Shown: piece after piece, positions 25,503-35,381 of the stretch
Layout of the letters: every line of letters begins with the position of its first letter
Numbering within the stretch: the first letter of the stretch is position 1
NCBI RefSeq assembly: GCF_024609765.1
Contig: NZ_JANFDG010000022.1
Span: 1 to 64,000 of the forward strand
Length of the DNA: 64,000 nt
Direction of reading: 5' to 3'
DNA from: Shinella pollutisoli
GTDB lineage: Bacteria > Pseudomonadota > Alphaproteobacteria > Rhizobiales > Rhizobiaceae
Position numbers and translations under genes: made by a program
Notes under the pieces: model-generated
The model's database searches: none
What the model saw: the letters and a program-made list of their open reading frames with translations, nothing else
Told to the model about the DNA's origin: nothing

Positions 25503-26996
25503 ATGGGCGGATATGTTCTCGCGATCGACCAGGGCACGACGTCGAGCCGGGCGATCGTCTTCGACGAAAACCGCAGGGTCGCGGGCTCCGGCCAGAAGGA
25601 ATTCACGCAGCATTTCCCCCGCTCCGGCTGGGTCGAGCATGATCCGGAAGAAATCTGGCAGAGCGTCGTCTGGTCGGTCGAGACCGCGCTGAAGACGGCG
25701 GGCGTCAAGGCCGCCAACATCGCCGCGATCGGCATCACCAACCAGCGCGAGACGGTCGTCGTCTGGGAGCGCGAGAGCGGCAGGGCGATCCACAACGCCA
25801 TCGTCTGGCAGGACAGGCGCACCGCCGCCTATTGCGACAAGCTCAAGCGGCAGGAACTGGAGCGGACCTTCACGCGGAAGACCGGCCTGCTGCTCGACCC
25901 CTATTTCTCCGGCACCAAGCTCTCGTGGCTGCTCTCCAACGTGAAGGGTGCACGGGCGCGCGCCGCCAAGGGCGAGCTCTGCTTCGGCACGATCGACACC
26001 TTCCTGATCTGGCGGCTGACGGGCGGGAAGTCCTTCGCGACGGACGCCACGAACGCCAGCCGCACGCTGATGTACAACATCGCGGCGAACGCCTGGGACG
26101 ACGAGCTTCTCGACATCCTGCGCGTGCCGAGGGCGATGCTGCCGGAGGTGCTCGACTGCGCGGCCGATTTCGGCGTGACGGAGAAGGCGCTGTTCGGCGC
26201 GGAGATCCCGATCCTCGGCGTCGCCGGCGACCAGCAGGCCGCCACCATCGGCCAGGCCTGCTTTTCGCCCGGGATGATGAAATCCACCTACGGCACCGGC
26301 TGCTTCGCGCTGCTCAACACCGGCCCGGACATGGTGCGCTCGAAGAACCGGCTGCTCACCACCATCGCCTACCGGCTCGACGGCGAGACGACCTATGCGC
26401 TGGAGGGCTCGATCTTCATCGCCGGGGCCGCCGTGCAGTGGCTGCGCGACGGGCTGAAGGTCATCAAGGCGGCCGCCGACACAGGGGACCTCGCGGCCAA
26501 GGCCGACCCGGCGCAGGCCGTCTACCTCGTGCCGGCCTTCACGGGGCTCGGCGCGCCGCACTGGGACCCGGATGCGCGCGCGGCGATCTACGGCATGACG
26601 CGCAACACGGGGCCGGCCGAGTTCGCCCGCGCGGCGCTGGAGGCCGTCTGCTACCAGACGCGCGACCTGCTCGACGCCATGCACAAGGACTGGCGGAACG
26701 ACGGCAAGGAGACGGTGCTGCGCGTCGACGGCGGCATGGTCGCGTCCGACTGGACCATGCAGCGGCTCGCCGACATCCTCGACGCCCCCGTCGACCGGCC
26801 GACCATCCTGGAGACGACGGCGCTGGGTGCGGCCTGGCTCGCCGGCCACCGCGCCGGCGTCTGGCCGGACCGCGAGGGTTTCGCCGCCGCCTGGTCGCGC
26901 GACCGGCGCTTCATGCCGGAGATGGACGAGAAGACGCGGGGCGCGAAGATACGCGGCTGGAAGGACGCGGTGCGCCGCACGCTCAGCGCCAACTGA
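25503..26996 (+). CDS. glpK: glycerol kinase
   Basis: The 497-residue FGGY-family kinase phosphorylates glycerol to glycerol 3-phosphate. Marks include the start [26 protein letters not shown], the glycerol-contacting [30 protein letters not shown] and [11 protein letters not shown]. The length is standard. It stands alone without glpD or glpF, behind its own strong promoter region, and ATG 25503 follows GGGGAGGAATGC. Confidence 0.95.
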   Translation: MGGYVLAIDQGTTSSRAIVFDENRRVAGSGQKEFTQHFPRSGWVEHDPEEIWQSVVWSVETALKTAGVKAANIAAIGITNQRETVVVWERESGRAIHNAIVWQDRRTAAYCDKLKRQELERTFTRKTGLLLDPYFSGTKLSWLLSNVKGARARAAKGELCFGTIDTFLIWRLTGGKSFATDATNASRTLMYNIAANAWDDELLDILRVPRAMLPEVLDCAADFGVTEKALFGAEIPILGVAGDQQAATIGQACFSPGMMKSTYGTGCFALLNTGPDMVRSKNRLLTTIAYRLDGETTYALEGSIFIAGAAVQWLRDGLKVIKAAADTGDLAAKADPAQAVYLVPAFTGLGAPHWDPDARAAIYGMTRNTGPAEFARAALEAVCYQTRDLLDAMHKDWRNDGKETVLRVDGGMVASDWTMQRLADILDAPVDRPTILETTALGAAWLAGHRAGVWPDREGFAAAWSRDRRFMPEMDEKTRGAKIRGWKDAVRRTLSAN

Positions 26997-27026
26997 TCGG
27001 TTCGCCGAAAAAATCCGGTCGCGTCC

Positions 27027-27053
27027 TGTCGGCGTTGCGGATACTCATTCGTC
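27027..27053 (+). promoter_or_regulatory. ECF42-type promoter TGTCGG-N17-CGTC (sigma operon)
   Basis: TGTCGG at 27027-27032 and CGTC at 27050-27053 are 17 bases apart, 23 bases before the DGPF gene. The published ECF42 signature is TGTCGA in the -35 and CGA/TC in the -10 region, so this fits autoregulation by the sigma factor encoded next. The same motif with identical spacing occurs at 28714-28740. Confidence 0.65.
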
Positions 27054-27075
27054 TATCCAATGACGGGAGTGTCCG

Positions 27076-27450
27076 ATGCAATATGCCGTGCTTTGCTACA
27101 ATGAAGAATCCGTCACCGAGGCCTGGAGCAGGGACGAGAACGACCGGGTCATGCGCGACCTCGCGGCGGTGGAGAAGAAATATGCCGAGGCGGGCAGGCT
27201 CGGGCCGGTCGCCCGGCTGATGCCGACGACGGCCGCCACCACCGTCCGCAAGAGCGCGGGCGAGAGCTTCGTCATCGACGGACCCTTCGCCGAGACCAAG
27301 GAACAGTTCCTCGGCTTCTTCATCGTCGAGGCCGACACGCTGGAGGGGGCGATCGCCTTCGCGAAGGAGCTCGCCGTCGCCAATCCCGGCACCGGCGCCT
27401 ACGAGATCCGGCCGCTTCGCCTCTTCAAGCCCGGCGGAGGCCCCAAGTGA
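27076..27450 (+). CDS. YciI/DGPF-domain protein, partner of ECF42 sigma factor
   Basis: A 124-residue YCII-like protein starting MQYAVLCYNEE and containing the literal DGPF motif in SFVIDGPFAETKEQFLGFF. Proteins of this family are the near-constant neighbours of ECF42 sigma factors and are thought to belong to their regulon; their biochemical role is unproven. Its stop overlaps the GTG start of the sigma gene (GTGA), so the two are translationally coupled. GGGAG precedes the ATG. Confidence 0.85.
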   Translation: MQYAVLCYNEESVTEAWSRDENDRVMRDLAAVEKKYAEAGRLGPVARLMPTTAATTVRKSAGESFVIDGPFAETKEQFLGFFIVEADTLEGAIAFAKELAVANPGTGAYEIRPLRLFKPGGGPK

Positions 27451-28700
27451 GCGAGCTTGCCTGGATCGATCTCGCGCTCACCGCCGCCCGGCCGCAGGCC
27501 ATGGGCGCGCTGCTGCGCTATTTCCGCGATCTCGACCTCGCCGAGGAGGCGTTCCAGGAGGCCTGCCTCCGGGCGCTGAAGACCTGGCCTGCCAAGGGCC
27601 CGCCGCGCGATCCGGCCGCCTGGCTGATCCTCGTCGGGCGCAACAGCGGCATCGACCGGGTGCGCAGGCGCGCCCGCGAGCGGCCGCTGCCGCCGGAGGA
27701 GGTGCTGTCCGACCTCGGCGACGCCGAGGACGACCTTGCCGAGCGGCTCGACGGCGCGCATTACCGCGACGACATCCTCAGGCTGCTCTTCGTCTGCTGC
27801 CATCCCGACCTGCCGGCGACGCAGCAGATCGCGCTCGCGCTGCGCATCGTCTCCGGCCTGTCGGTGAAACAGATCGCCCGCGCCTTCCTCGTCTCCGAGG
27901 CGGCGATGGAGCAGCGCATCACCCGGGCCAAGGCGAAGGTGGCGGCGGCCGGCATCCCCTTCGAGACGCCGGACGCGGCGGCGCGCGCCGAGCGTCTTTC
28001 CGTCGTCGCCGCCATGGTCTACCTCGTCTTCAACGAAGGCTATTCGGCCGGCACGGCCGCGGCGGCGGACGCACCCTTCGCGACGGAGGCGATCCGGCTT
28101 TCGCGGCTGCTCCTGAAGCTCTTTCCCGCCGAGCCGGAGATCATGGGGTTGACCGCGCTCACCCTGATCCAGCATTCGCGCCTCGCCGCCCGCTTCGACG
28201 CGGACGGGCAGATCGTGCTCCTTGACGACCAGGACCGCACGCTCTGGGACCGGGCGCTGATCGACGAGGCGCTGGTGCTGATCGACAAGGCGATGCGCCA
28301 CCGCGCGCCGGGGCCGTTCCAGGTGCAGGCGGCGATCGCCGCGCTGCACGCCCGCGCCGCGACGCCCGGGGAGACGGACTGGGCCGGGATCGAGCGCCTC
28401 TACCGCACGCTGGAGCGGCTGCAGCCCTCGCCGGTGGTGACGCTCAACCGCGCCGTCGCCGTCTGGAGGCTGGAAGGGGCGGAAGCGGCGCTGGCGCTCG
28501 TCGAGCCGCTGGGGGAACGGCTCTCCGGCTATTTCCATTTCCACGGGTTGCGCGGCGGGCTGCTCAAGGAGCTCGGCCGCCGGGAGGAGGCGCGCGCGGC
28601 CTTCGACCGCGCCATCGCGCTCGCCCGCACGCCCGCCGAGGCCGCCCATATCCGCCAGCATCTCGACGGCCTGCAGCGGGAGCGGGCGGAGGCAGATTAA
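27447..28700 (+). CDS. ECF42-group RNA polymerase sigma factor with C-terminal TPR-like extension
   Basis: The 417-residue protein has sigma region 2 at about residues 20-85 (FRDLDLAEEAFQEACLRALKTWP), sigma region 4 at about 115-170 (LALRIVSGLSVKQIARAFLVSEAAMEQRITRAK) and a long C-terminal extension with NEGYSAG, DQDRTLWDRALIDEA and helical TPR-like repeats. That build plus the upstream DGPF gene defines the ECF42 group. No anti-sigma gene is present; in this group the C-terminal extension is believed to control activity. It uses a GTG start overlapping the previous stop. Inducing signal unknown. Confidence 0.88.
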   Translation: MSELAWIDLALTAARPQAMGALLRYFRDLDLAEEAFQEACLRALKTWPAKGPPRDPAAWLILVGRNSGIDRVRRRARERPLPPEEVLSDLGDAEDDLAERLDGAHYRDDILRLLFVCCHPDLPATQQIALALRIVSGLSVKQIARAFLVSEAAMEQRITRAKAKVAAAGIPFETPDAAARAERLSVVAAMVYLVFNEGYSAGTAAAADAPFATEAIRLSRLLLKLFPAEPEIMGLTALTLIQHSRLAARFDADGQIVLLDDQDRTLWDRALIDEALVLIDKAMRHRAPGPFQVQAAIAALHARAATPGETDWAGIERLYRTLERLQPSPVVTLNRAVAVWRLEGAEAALALVEPLGERLSGYFHFHGLRGGLLKELGRREEARAAFDRAIALARTPAEAAHIRQHLDGLQRERAEAD

Positions 28701-28713
28701 TTTCGTCCCCCCC

Positions 28714-28740
28714 TGTCGGATCGACGGCGGGCCGCGCGTC
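28714..28740 (+). promoter_or_regulatory. second ECF42-type promoter TGTCGG-N17-CGTC (SRPBCC gene)
   Basis: TGTCGG at 28714-28719 and CGTC at 28737-28740 have the same hexamer, tetramer and 17-base spacer as the site before the DGPF-sigma operon, 31 bases before the SRPBCC start codon. This places the SRPBCC gene in the sigma factor's regulon. Confidence 0.6.
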
Positions 28741-28771
28741 CTTGGAGCGAACCCACCGAAGGAGACATGCC

Positions 28772-29251
28772 ATGGACCGGATGATCACCCCTGCCAACGA
28801 TCGCGAGCTCGTTCTCACCCGCATCCTCGCCGCCACACCGGCGCAGCTCTTCAAGGCCTGGACGACGCCCGAGCTGATCACGCGATGGTTCGCGCCGAAG
28901 CCCTACGAGACGCCGATCGTGGAGATCGAGCCCAGGGACGGCGGCAAGTTCCGCACCGTCATGACGGGGCCGGACGGCTTCCACATGGACAGCACCGGCG
29001 TCCTGCTCAAGGTCGAGAAGGACCGGCGGCTGATCTTCACCGATGCCTTCGGCCCGGACTGGAAGCCGACGGAGAAGGCCTTCTTCTGCGCGGAGGTGAT
29101 CCTCGACGACCTCGGCAACGGCCGCACCCGCTACACCGCCATCGCCCGCCACTGGAGCGCCGAGGACTGCGCCGAGCACGAGAAGATGGGTTTCCACGAG
29201 GGCTGGGGACAGGTGGCGACGCAACTGGAGGTGGTGGCGGCGGAGCTGTGA
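28772..29251 (+). CDS. SRPBCC (AHSA1-like) family protein
   Basis: The 159-residue product is an AHSA1-type START-fold protein: ELVLTRILAATPAQLFKAWTTPELITRWFAPKPYE, then GGKFRTVMTGPDG, RLIFTDAFGPDW and a C-terminal helix HEGWGQVATQLE. The fold makes a hydrophobic cavity for a small ligand. ATG 28772 follows AAGGAG. It is downstream of an ECF42-type promoter identical to that of the sigma operon, so it probably works with the DGPF protein. Ligand unknown. Confidence 0.85.
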   Translation: MDRMITPANDRELVLTRILAATPAQLFKAWTTPELITRWFAPKPYETPIVEIEPRDGGKFRTVMTGPDGFHMDSTGVLLKVEKDRRLIFTDAFGPDWKPTEKAFFCAEVILDDLGNGRTRYTAIARHWSAEDCAEHEKMGFHEGWGQVATQLEVVAAEL

Positions 29252-29261
29252 GCTTCGCGGA

Positions 29262-29375
29262 GCGGTGATTGCCTCGTCCCTTGTGGAACTTTTCCCCGCA
29301 GGTGAGGAGAGGGGAACGGCCCGGCATCGGTTCCTCGTCCCGTGTGCGGGGAGAGGGTGCCGGCGCAGCGGAGGC
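29262..29375. repeat. decayed mosaic palindromic repeat, copy 2
   Basis: Fragments such as TTTTCCCCGCAGGTGAGGAGAGGGG and GTGTGCGGGGAGAGGG resemble the intact repeats elsewhere but with several mismatches. It probably is an old copy. The arrangement between two co-directional genes is the same as for the others. Confidence 0.4.
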
Positions 29376-29461
29376 CGCGAACACAGCGTTTCCATTTCCA
29401 CTCTTCCCAGCGCCGCCGCGCCGCCATATCTGTGCGGCAGCACCTCGCACGGGAAACCCTC

Positions 29462-30514
29462 ATGGAACTTGGCCTCTACACCTTCGCCGACGTCGATCCC
29501 AACGCTGCGGACAAAGGGCGGGAGGGCGAGCGGCGCCTGAAGAACCTGCTGGAAGAAATCGAGCTCGCCGATGAGGTCGGCCTCGACGTCTTCGGGCTCG
29601 GCGAGCACCACCGGCCGGACTACGCCGCCTCCGCCCCTGCCGTCATCCTGGCGGCCGCCGCGGCGCGGACGAGGACCATCCGGCTTTCAAGCGCCGTCAC
29701 GGTGCTGTCGTCGGACGATCCGGTGCGCGTCTTCCAGCAGTTCTCGACGCTCGATCTCCTCTCCGGCGGCCGGGCCGAGATCATGGCGGGTCGGGGCTCG
29801 TTCATCGAATCCTTCCCGCTGTTCGGCTATGATCTGGAAGACTACGACCAGCTCTTCGCCGAGAAGCTCGACCTGCTGCTGGCGCTGAACGAGCGCGAGA
29901 CCGTCTCGTGGAGCGGCACGATGCGCCCGCCGCTTGCCGGCCGCGGCGTCTATCCGCGGCCGCTTTCCGGGAGACTGCCGATCTGGATCGCCGTCGGCGG
30001 CACGCCGCAGTCGGTGGCGCGGGCCGGTGCCTACGGCCTGCCGCTGGCGCTCGCCATCATCGGCGGCACGCCCGCGCGCTACGCGCCGCTCCTCGACCTC
30101 TACCGCGAGGCGGCGCGGCGCGCCGGCCACGATCCGGCGGGGCTGAAGACCAGCATCAACGTGCACGGCTTCGTCGCCGATACGACGCAGGCGGCCGCCG
30201 ATACGTTCTACGCGCCGCAGGCGGAGGTGATGGACCGCATCGGCCGCGAGCGCGGCTGGGGGCCGACGAGCCGGGCGCAGTTCGACCAGTCGACCGGGCC
30301 GTCCGGCCATCTCTTCCTCGGCGATCCGGAGACGGTGGCCGAGAAGATCGTCGCCCATCACCGCGTCTTCCGCAACGACCGCTTCCTCCTGCAGATGGCG
30401 ATCGGCCCGATGCCGCACGACGCGATCATGCGCGGCATCGAGCTCTACGGCACGAAGGTCGCGCCGCTGGTGCGCGCGGCGCTTGCCGCCGAGCCGGCGA
30501 CCGTCCCGGCCTGA
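29462..30514 (+). CDS. LLM-class flavin-dependent oxidoreductase
   Basis: A 350-residue luciferase-like monooxygenase: [12 protein letters not shown] start, [38 protein letters not shown] (class signature spread over these residues), [34 protein letters not shown] and [10 protein letters not shown] near the end. Such enzymes use reduced flavin to oxidise organic substrates. ATG 29462 has GGGAA ten bases upstream. Substrate unknown, with no reductase partner next to it. Confidence 0.85.
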   Translation: MELGLYTFADVDPNAADKGREGERRLKNLLEEIELADEVGLDVFGLGEHHRPDYAASAPAVILAAAAARTRTIRLSSAVTVLSSDDPVRVFQQFSTLDLLSGGRAEIMAGRGSFIESFPLFGYDLEDYDQLFAEKLDLLLALNERETVSWSGTMRPPLAGRGVYPRPLSGRLPIWIAVGGTPQSVARAGAYGLPLALAIIGGTPARYAPLLDLYREAARRAGHDPAGLKTSINVHGFVADTTQAAADTFYAPQAEVMDRIGRERGWGPTSRAQFDQSTGPSGHLFLGDPETVAEKIVAHHRVFRNDRFLLQMAIGPMPHDAIMRGIELYGTKVAPLVRAALAAEPATVPA

Positions 30515-30561
30515 CAGCGGCGATCCGGCGTGCTATGGACGGCCGGAAAGAGAGACCCGAC

Positions 30562-31314
30562 ATGACCCTCGAAAACGAAGACGACCTCGCCGGCATGCAG
30601 GCGATCGGCCGCATCTGCGCCAACGTGCTGCAGCACATGGCGACCTCCGTGCGCCCCGGCATGACGACGGCGGAGCTCGACCTGATCGGCCGGCGGATGC
30701 TCGACGCCGCGGGTGCCCGTTCGGCGCCGGAGAGCTGCTACGCCTTTCCCGGCGCCACCTGCATCAGCATCAACGAGGAGGTGGCGCACGGCATTCCGGG
30801 CGAGCGGGTGATCGGCGAGGGCGACCTCATCAACATCGACGTGTCGGCCGAGCGCGACGGCTATTTCGCCGACACCGGCGCCTCCTTCGCCGTCGGGCGC
30901 GTGGCGCCCGCGGTGGAGCGGCTCTGCCGCGACGGCAAGCGCGCGCTGTGGGCGGGCCTCAAGGAGGTGAAGGCCGGCAAGCCGCTCTCCGACATCGGCA
31001 CGGCCATCGGTGCCTTCGCGCGCAAGAACCGCTACACGCTGATCGCCAATCTCGCCAGCCACGGCGTCGGCCGCTCGCTGCACGAGGAGCCGACCGAGAT
31101 CGCCACATGGCCGGACCCGCGCGAGACGCGCCGGATGACGGAAGGCCTCGTCTTCACGGTCGAACCCTTCCTGTCGCTCGGCGCCGACTGGGCGGAGGGT
31201 GGCGACAAGGACGAATGGACGCTCTACAGCGAGCCGCGCGCACCGACCGTGCAGTTCGAGCACACCGTGGTCGCCACCCGCGACGGCCCCCTGGTGCTGA
31301 CGCTTCCGGGCTGA
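30562..31314 (+). CDS. map: type I methionine aminopeptidase (possible second copy)
   Basis: The 250-residue pita-bread metallopeptidase removes N-terminal Met. Metal ligands are seen as the two Asp in INIDVSAERDGYFADTG, His in LASHGVGRSLHEEP, Glu in VFTVEPFL and Glu in TVQFEHTVV. The segment near AGDKDEW differs from the canonical W-rich loop (LGADWAEGGDKDEWTLYS), and the first GSY-type substrate segment reads SAPESCYAFPGATCISINEEVAHGIP. Housekeeping map usually sits elsewhere in rhizobia, so this may be an accessory copy. The alternative ATG at 30535 is possible, but 30562 fits the family start. Confidence 0.85.
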   Translation: MTLENEDDLAGMQAIGRICANVLQHMATSVRPGMTTAELDLIGRRMLDAAGARSAPESCYAFPGATCISINEEVAHGIPGERVIGEGDLINIDVSAERDGYFADTGASFAVGRVAPAVERLCRDGKRALWAGLKEVKAGKPLSDIGTAIGAFARKNRYTLIANLASHGVGRSLHEEPTEIATWPDPRETRRMTEGLVFTVEPFLSLGADWAEGGDKDEWTLYSEPRAPTVQFEHTVVATRDGPLVLTLPG

Positions 31315-31433
31315 GGCATGCGCATTAAATCTCGGTAATCCGGACGCACGGCGATTGTTGCCGTGCGGGAAGTCGTCTAGTTTCGCGCGAACCGGCGGTG
31401 CGCCGTCATCTTCAGACCCGAGAGTTTCGCGCC

Positions 31434-32699
31434 TTGTTCCATTCCTTCTTCCCGCAGCCGAAGCTGTTCTTCTCCTCGCTCGTCGTCTGGACGCTGCTGG
31501 CCATCACGGTCTGGTACTCGGTCGGCGCCGGCTTCGGCGCGACGATCGGCATGCCGCCGCTGCCGGAGGGCACGAACCCGCCGATCGGGCTCGGCTATTT
31601 CGTGACGCCGGACAATGTCTGGTTCTACCTCTATTTCCTGATCTGCACCGTGCTGTTCGGCGCGTTCTGGCAGGTCCGTGCCAAGGATCACCCCTGGACG
31701 AACTGGTCGATCTGGGGATCGGCCTTCATCATCTTCTCGACCTATTTCAGCGTGCAGGTGTCGCTCGCCATCAACAACTGGCGCCGCCCGTTCGGCGACA
31801 CGCTGCAGAACGCGCTGCAGGGCACCGGCAACGTCACCACGCAGGACTTCTTCGACCTGATGCTGATCTTCTGCCAGATCGCCTTCATCAGCGTCTTCGT
31901 CTACGTCATCACGCGCTTCTTCGTCAGCCACTACGTGTTCCGCTGGCGCACGGCGATGAACAACTACTACATGTCGCTCTGGCCGCGCGTGCGCCATATC
32001 GAGGGCGCCTCGCAGCGCGTGCAGGAAGACACGATGCGGTTTGCCAGCATCACCGAGGGCCTCGGCGTCAGCCTGATCGACGCGGTGATGACGCTGATCG
32101 CCTTCCTGCCGGTGCTCTTCGCGCTCTCCGGCCATATCGGCCCGCTGCCGGTCATCGGCGAGATCCCGCACGCGCTGTTCTGGGCGGCGATCCTCTGGTC
32201 GACCTTCGGCACGGTGCTGCTCGCCGGCGTCGGCATCAAGCTGCCGGGGCTGGAGTTCCGCAACCAGCGCGTCGAGGCGGCCTACCGAAAGGAACTGGTC
32301 TACGGCGAGGACGACCCGACGAAGGCGCAGCCGCCGACGGTGCGCGAGCTGTTCGACAACGTGCGGCGCAACTATTTCCGCCTCTACTTCCACTATCTCT
32401 ATTTCAACATCGCCCGCTCGTTCTACCTGCAGGCGGACAACCTGTTCGTCTACTTCATCCTCGTGCCGACCATCGTCGCCGGGAAGATCACCTACGGCAT
32501 CCTGCAGCAGATCCTGACCGCCTTCGGGCAGGTGTCGAGCTCGTTCCAGTACCTCGTCAACTCCTGGTCGACGATCATCGAGCTGCAGTCGATCCACAAG
32601 CGCCTCAAGGCTTTCGAGGCGGCGATCGAGGGCGAGACGCTGCCGAGCATCGACCGGCAGTTCATCGAGGCCGGCGGCAACGAGGAACTGGCGGGATAA
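31434..32699 (+). CDS. bacA: BacA/SbmA family peptide importer
   Basis: A 421-residue inner-membrane protein of the SbmA/BacA family with seven to eight hydrophobic helices, marked by FFPQPKLFF at the start, [20 protein letters not shown]-like [28 protein letters not shown]-type [10 protein letters not shown] and the C-terminal [25 protein letters not shown]. BacA imports antimicrobial peptides and is needed for chronic host infection in Sinorhizobium and Brucella, where it also affects very-long-chain lipid A acylation. I place the start at TTG 31434, because S. meliloti BacA starts at this point; an in-frame GTG at 31398 would add 12 residues. Confidence 0.9.
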   Translation: MFHSFFPQPKLFFSSLVVWTLLAITVWYSVGAGFGATIGMPPLPEGTNPPIGLGYFVTPDNVWFYLYFLICTVLFGAFWQVRAKDHPWTNWSIWGSAFIIFSTYFSVQVSLAINNWRRPFGDTLQNALQGTGNVTTQDFFDLMLIFCQIAFISVFVYVITRFFVSHYVFRWRTAMNNYYMSLWPRVRHIEGASQRVQEDTMRFASITEGLGVSLIDAVMTLIAFLPVLFALSGHIGPLPVIGEIPHALFWAAILWSTFGTVLLAGVGIKLPGLEFRNQRVEAAYRKELVYGEDDPTKAQPPTVRELFDNVRRNYFRLYFHYLYFNIARSFYLQADNLFVYFILVPTIVAGKITYGILQQILTAFGQVSSSFQYLVNSWSTIIELQSIHKRLKAFEAAIEGETLPSIDRQFIEAGGNEELAG

Positions 32700-32727
32700 G
32701 GGCTGTTGCATATGAATGCGACGTTGC

Positions 32728-32852
32728 CGCTTCCCCTTCTCCCCGCCGGGAGAAGGTGGCCCGGAGGGCCGGATGAGGGGGCAAGTTCGCCGCATCTTGC
32801 CTACGGCGCCCCCTCATCCCGCTGCCGCGACCTCTCCCCGGGGGGAGAAGGA
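32728..32852. repeat. mosaic palindromic repeat, copy 3
   Basis: Contains CTTCTCCCCGCCGGGAGAAGG, GGCCCGGAGGGCCGGATGAGGGGG and, in the other orientation, CCCCCTCATCCCGCTGCCGCG with CTCTCCCCGGGGGGAGAAGG. It lies between the converging bacA and deacetylase genes. Confidence 0.75.
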
Positions 32853-32898
32853 GGCCGGAAGCGCCCTGGTCATTCCAGATGCGATGGCCCTGGGCGTG

Positions 32899-33891
32899 TC
32901 AGAAGGAGGAGCCGTCCGGCTTCCGTTCCTTCGCCAGGATGTCGAGCGCCTGGGCGTAGCTGACGCAGGCGACGTCCTTGCGGCCGCAGGTCTCGGCGAG
33001 GAAGCGGTCGAGGGCGCGCCAGTAGGCGCCGGCGTTCATCTCGACGAAATGGAAGCCGAGCTGGAGGGGGATCCGTTCGCCGTCGTATTGCGCGGCGAAG
33101 GCGTCGCGATAGGCCTTCAGGGTGCGTTCCTCGAAGGCCTCGCTCTCCTCCGGGCGTTCCTTGCCCCTGGAATGGCGGACGTAGAGATTGTAGTCCATCG
33201 CGATCACCGGCTTGCCGGACGCGCCTTCCGGGATCAGCGGCAGGGCGAAGCGGGCGAGATCCCCGGTCGCGACGGGCATGGCGGGGCCCTTCGAGACGAG
33301 GCTCGCGTCGTAGCGGAAGCCGTAGGCCTCGAGCGCCTCGACCAGGCCGGGACCGGCGGACAGATAGGGCGCGCGGAAACCCTTGATGTCCTCGGTGGCG
33401 AAGCGCTGCCAGTCTGCGGGCTCGCGCTCGCCGACGCCGAGGTTCTTCCAGCCGTCCTTCAGCGCGGCGCGGAAGAAGGCGAACTCCGCCTTCCAGTCCT
33501 CCGCACTCCACCTGCCGCCGTCGAAATGGCCGCAGGCGTGGCTGGCAAGGTCGTGGCCCTCCAGCTTCGCCAGCCAGATCTCGCCGAGCCTCAGGATCGC
33601 GTCCTCGCGGTCCGGCGCGAAGCCGACGTTCGAGCGGCCGCGTTTTTCCTGCGGCGCCTGGTATGTGGCCCGTTCCTCCCTCGGAAAGAAGAAGGTGCAG
33701 GAGAGGAAATAGGTGAAATGCGCGTTCGTGCGCCTCGCCATCGCCCGGCTCTTCTCCCAGAGCAGGTTGTCGTGCGCGCCGTCGAAGGAGACGATCACGA
33801 GCTGCGTGCGCTTCGGCGCCGGCTCCTCCGCGAGGGCGGGCGCGGCGCAGACGGCGGCGGCAAGGAGGGAAGGGAGGATTCGACCGGACAT
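32899..33891 (-). CDS. secreted polysaccharide deacetylase family protein
   Basis: The 330-residue product has a signal peptide (MSGRILPSLLAAAVCAAPALA) and a NodB-like carbohydrate esterase core: VIVSFDGAHDN with the catalytic Asp, then LASHACGHFDGG with the HxxxH metal pair, and FRAPYLSAG. Members remove N-acetyl or similar groups from envelope or extracellular polysaccharide. ATG 33891 begins the signal peptide and has GGGGA just upstream. It shares a 130-bp divergent region with the nnrU-like gene. Substrate unknown. Confidence 0.8.
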   Translation of the reverse strand: MSGRILPSLLAAAVCAAPALAEEPAPKRTQLVIVSFDGAHDNLLWEKSRAMARRTNAHFTYFLSCTFFFPREERATYQAPQEKRGRSNVGFAPDREDAILRLGEIWLAKLEGHDLASHACGHFDGGRWSAEDWKAEFAFFRAALKDGWKNLGVGEREPADWQRFATEDIKGFRAPYLSAGPGLVEALEAYGFRYDASLVSKGPAMPVATGDLARFALPLIPEGASGKPVIAMDYNLYVRHSRGKERPEESEAFEERTLKAYRDAFAAQYDGERIPLQLGFHFVEMNAGAYWRALDRFLAETCGRKDVACVSYAQALDILAKERKPDGSSF

Positions 33892-34021
33892 GGGTCCCCG
33901 CGACAATTTGTGTGAGGCCCGCTATCGGTCGCGAATGCGGCAATCCTTTGATCGGATGGCAATTGTCAGCTATTGCAGGGGCCAGCGGCCTCGGCCGATC
34001 CATCCATCAAGGGGCATTTCC

Positions 34022-34606
34022 ATGGCTTTGCTCGTCGCCGGTCTCGTTCTCTTCCTCGTCACCCATCTCGTGCGGCCCTTCGCGCCGGGCCTGCGCACGG
34101 CCGGCATCGCCACGCTCGGCAAGCCGGCCTGGATGGTGCTGCACGGCGTCGCCTCGCTCGCAAGCCTCGTCATGATCGTCTACGGCTTCATCGAGGCGCG
34201 GGATACGGGCGGCGAGCTTCTCTACACCCCGCCGGCCTTCATGGCGCACATCACGCTGACGCTGATGCTGATCGCCTCGATCTGTCTCGTCGCCGGCTTC
34301 CTGCCGGCGGGCCATATCCGCCAGAAGCTGAAGTTCCCGATCCTCGTCGCCATCAAGATCTGGGCGCTCGCGCACCTGCTCGCGAACGGCGAGACCTATT
34401 CCGTCCTCGTCTTCATCACCATCCTCGCCTGGGCGGTGGTGCTGCGCATCACGCTGAAGAAGCGGATCGCGGCGGGCGAGACGGCGCTGCCGGTCTTCGT
34501 CTCCGCGAAGCACGACCTCGTTTCCATCGTCCTCGGCGCCGCCCTCTATGTCGCGATCGTGTTCTGGCTGCACGAATGGCTGATCGGGGTCCGGCCGCTG
34601 CCGTAA
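34022..34606 (+). CDS. NnrU family membrane protein
   Basis: A 194-residue protein with about five to six hydrophobic helices and the NnrU pattern: VLFLVTHLVRPFAPGLR, LGKPAWMVLHGVASLASLVMIVYGF, RQKLKFPILVAIKIWALAHLLANGE and a final VAIVFWLHEWLIGVRPLP. NnrU is linked to nitric oxide metabolism in denitrifiers, and members elsewhere resemble the 15-cis-zeta-carotene isomerase family. No denitrification gene is nearby, so its role here is open. ATG 34022 follows AAGGGG. Confidence 0.85.
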   Translation: MALLVAGLVLFLVTHLVRPFAPGLRTAGIATLGKPAWMVLHGVASLASLVMIVYGFIEARDTGGELLYTPPAFMAHITLTLMLIASICLVAGFLPAGHIRQKLKFPILVAIKIWALAHLLANGETYSVLVFITILAWAVVLRITLKKRIAAGETALPVFVSAKHDLVSIVLGAALYVAIVFWLHEWLIGVRPLP

Positions 34607-34693
34607 GGGCCTTTTCGACGCTGCCCCCTTACAACGCCGCCAAAATGGGGTAGAAGGCGCGACATCCAATCGCAAGAAAAAGCCGGGCAGGGA

Positions 34694-35368
34694 ATGGTAA
34701 ACCAGGACGACAGCTTCATCCGTGAGGTCAACGAGGAACTCCGTTCCGACCAGATGCGCCTGATCTGGCGGCGCTTCGGCCGCATCCTGATCGGCGGCGC
34801 CGTCGCCATCGTGCTCGCGACGATCGGCAAAGTGAGCTACGACGCCTGGCGCGACAGCAAGGCCTCGGCCGCCGGCGACAGCTTCCTCGCCGCGCTGACG
34901 CTCGCCCGCGAAGGCAAGAACGAGGAGGCGCTCGCGGCGCTGACGGCGCTGGAGAAGGACGGCTTCGGCGCCTATCCGGTGCTCGCGCGCATGCGCGCCG
35001 CCTCTCTTCAGGCCGAGGGCGGCGACGTCGAGGGCGCGGTCAACGCCTTCAGCGCCATCGCCAAGGACGGTTCCGTGCCGCAGGCGCTGCGCGATGCAGC
35101 AAGGCTTCGCGCCGCCTTCCTGCTGGTCGATACCGGCACCTACGAGCAGGTCTCGGCCGAGGCCGAGCAGCTCGCCACGCCGCAGAGCGCGCTGCGCCAT
35201 TCCGCGCGCGAGGTGCTCGGGCTCTCGGCCTGGCGCCATGAGGACTACGCCCGCGCCAAGGAATGGTTCGACGCGATCCTCGCCGATGCGGAAAGCCCGC
35301 GCAACGTCGCCAACCGCGCGCAGATGCTGCTCGACCTGATGACGGCGAGCGGCAAGCTCTCCTCGTAG
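34694..35368 (+). CDS. YfgM-like tetratricopeptide membrane protein
   Basis: The 224-residue protein has a cytoplasmic start ([22 protein letters not shown]), one membrane helix ([22 protein letters not shown], about 31-52) and a periplasmic helical-repeat domain with [12 protein letters not shown]. This is the layout of the TPR_21/YfgM family, an ancillary SecYEG and periplasmic chaperone partner in E. coli. As in many proteobacteria it lies just before der (13-base gap), a conserved pairing. Confidence 0.85.
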   Translation: MVNQDDSFIREVNEELRSDQMRLIWRRFGRILIGGAVAIVLATIGKVSYDAWRDSKASAAGDSFLAALTLAREGKNEEALAALTALEKDGFGAYPVLARMRAASLQAEGGDVEGAVNAFSAIAKDGSVPQALRDAARLRAAFLLVDTGTYEQVSAEAEQLATPQSALRHSAREVLGLSAWRHEDYARAKEWFDAILADAESPRNVANRAQMLLDLMTASGKLSS

Positions 35369-35381
35369 ACGGACCTTTCCG

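Noticed and set aside
31398-31433. A 12-residue N-terminal extension of BacA from GTG 31398.
   Set aside because: S. meliloti BacA begins at the FQSFFPKP-like segment, which here follows TTG 31434. Kept only as an alternative.
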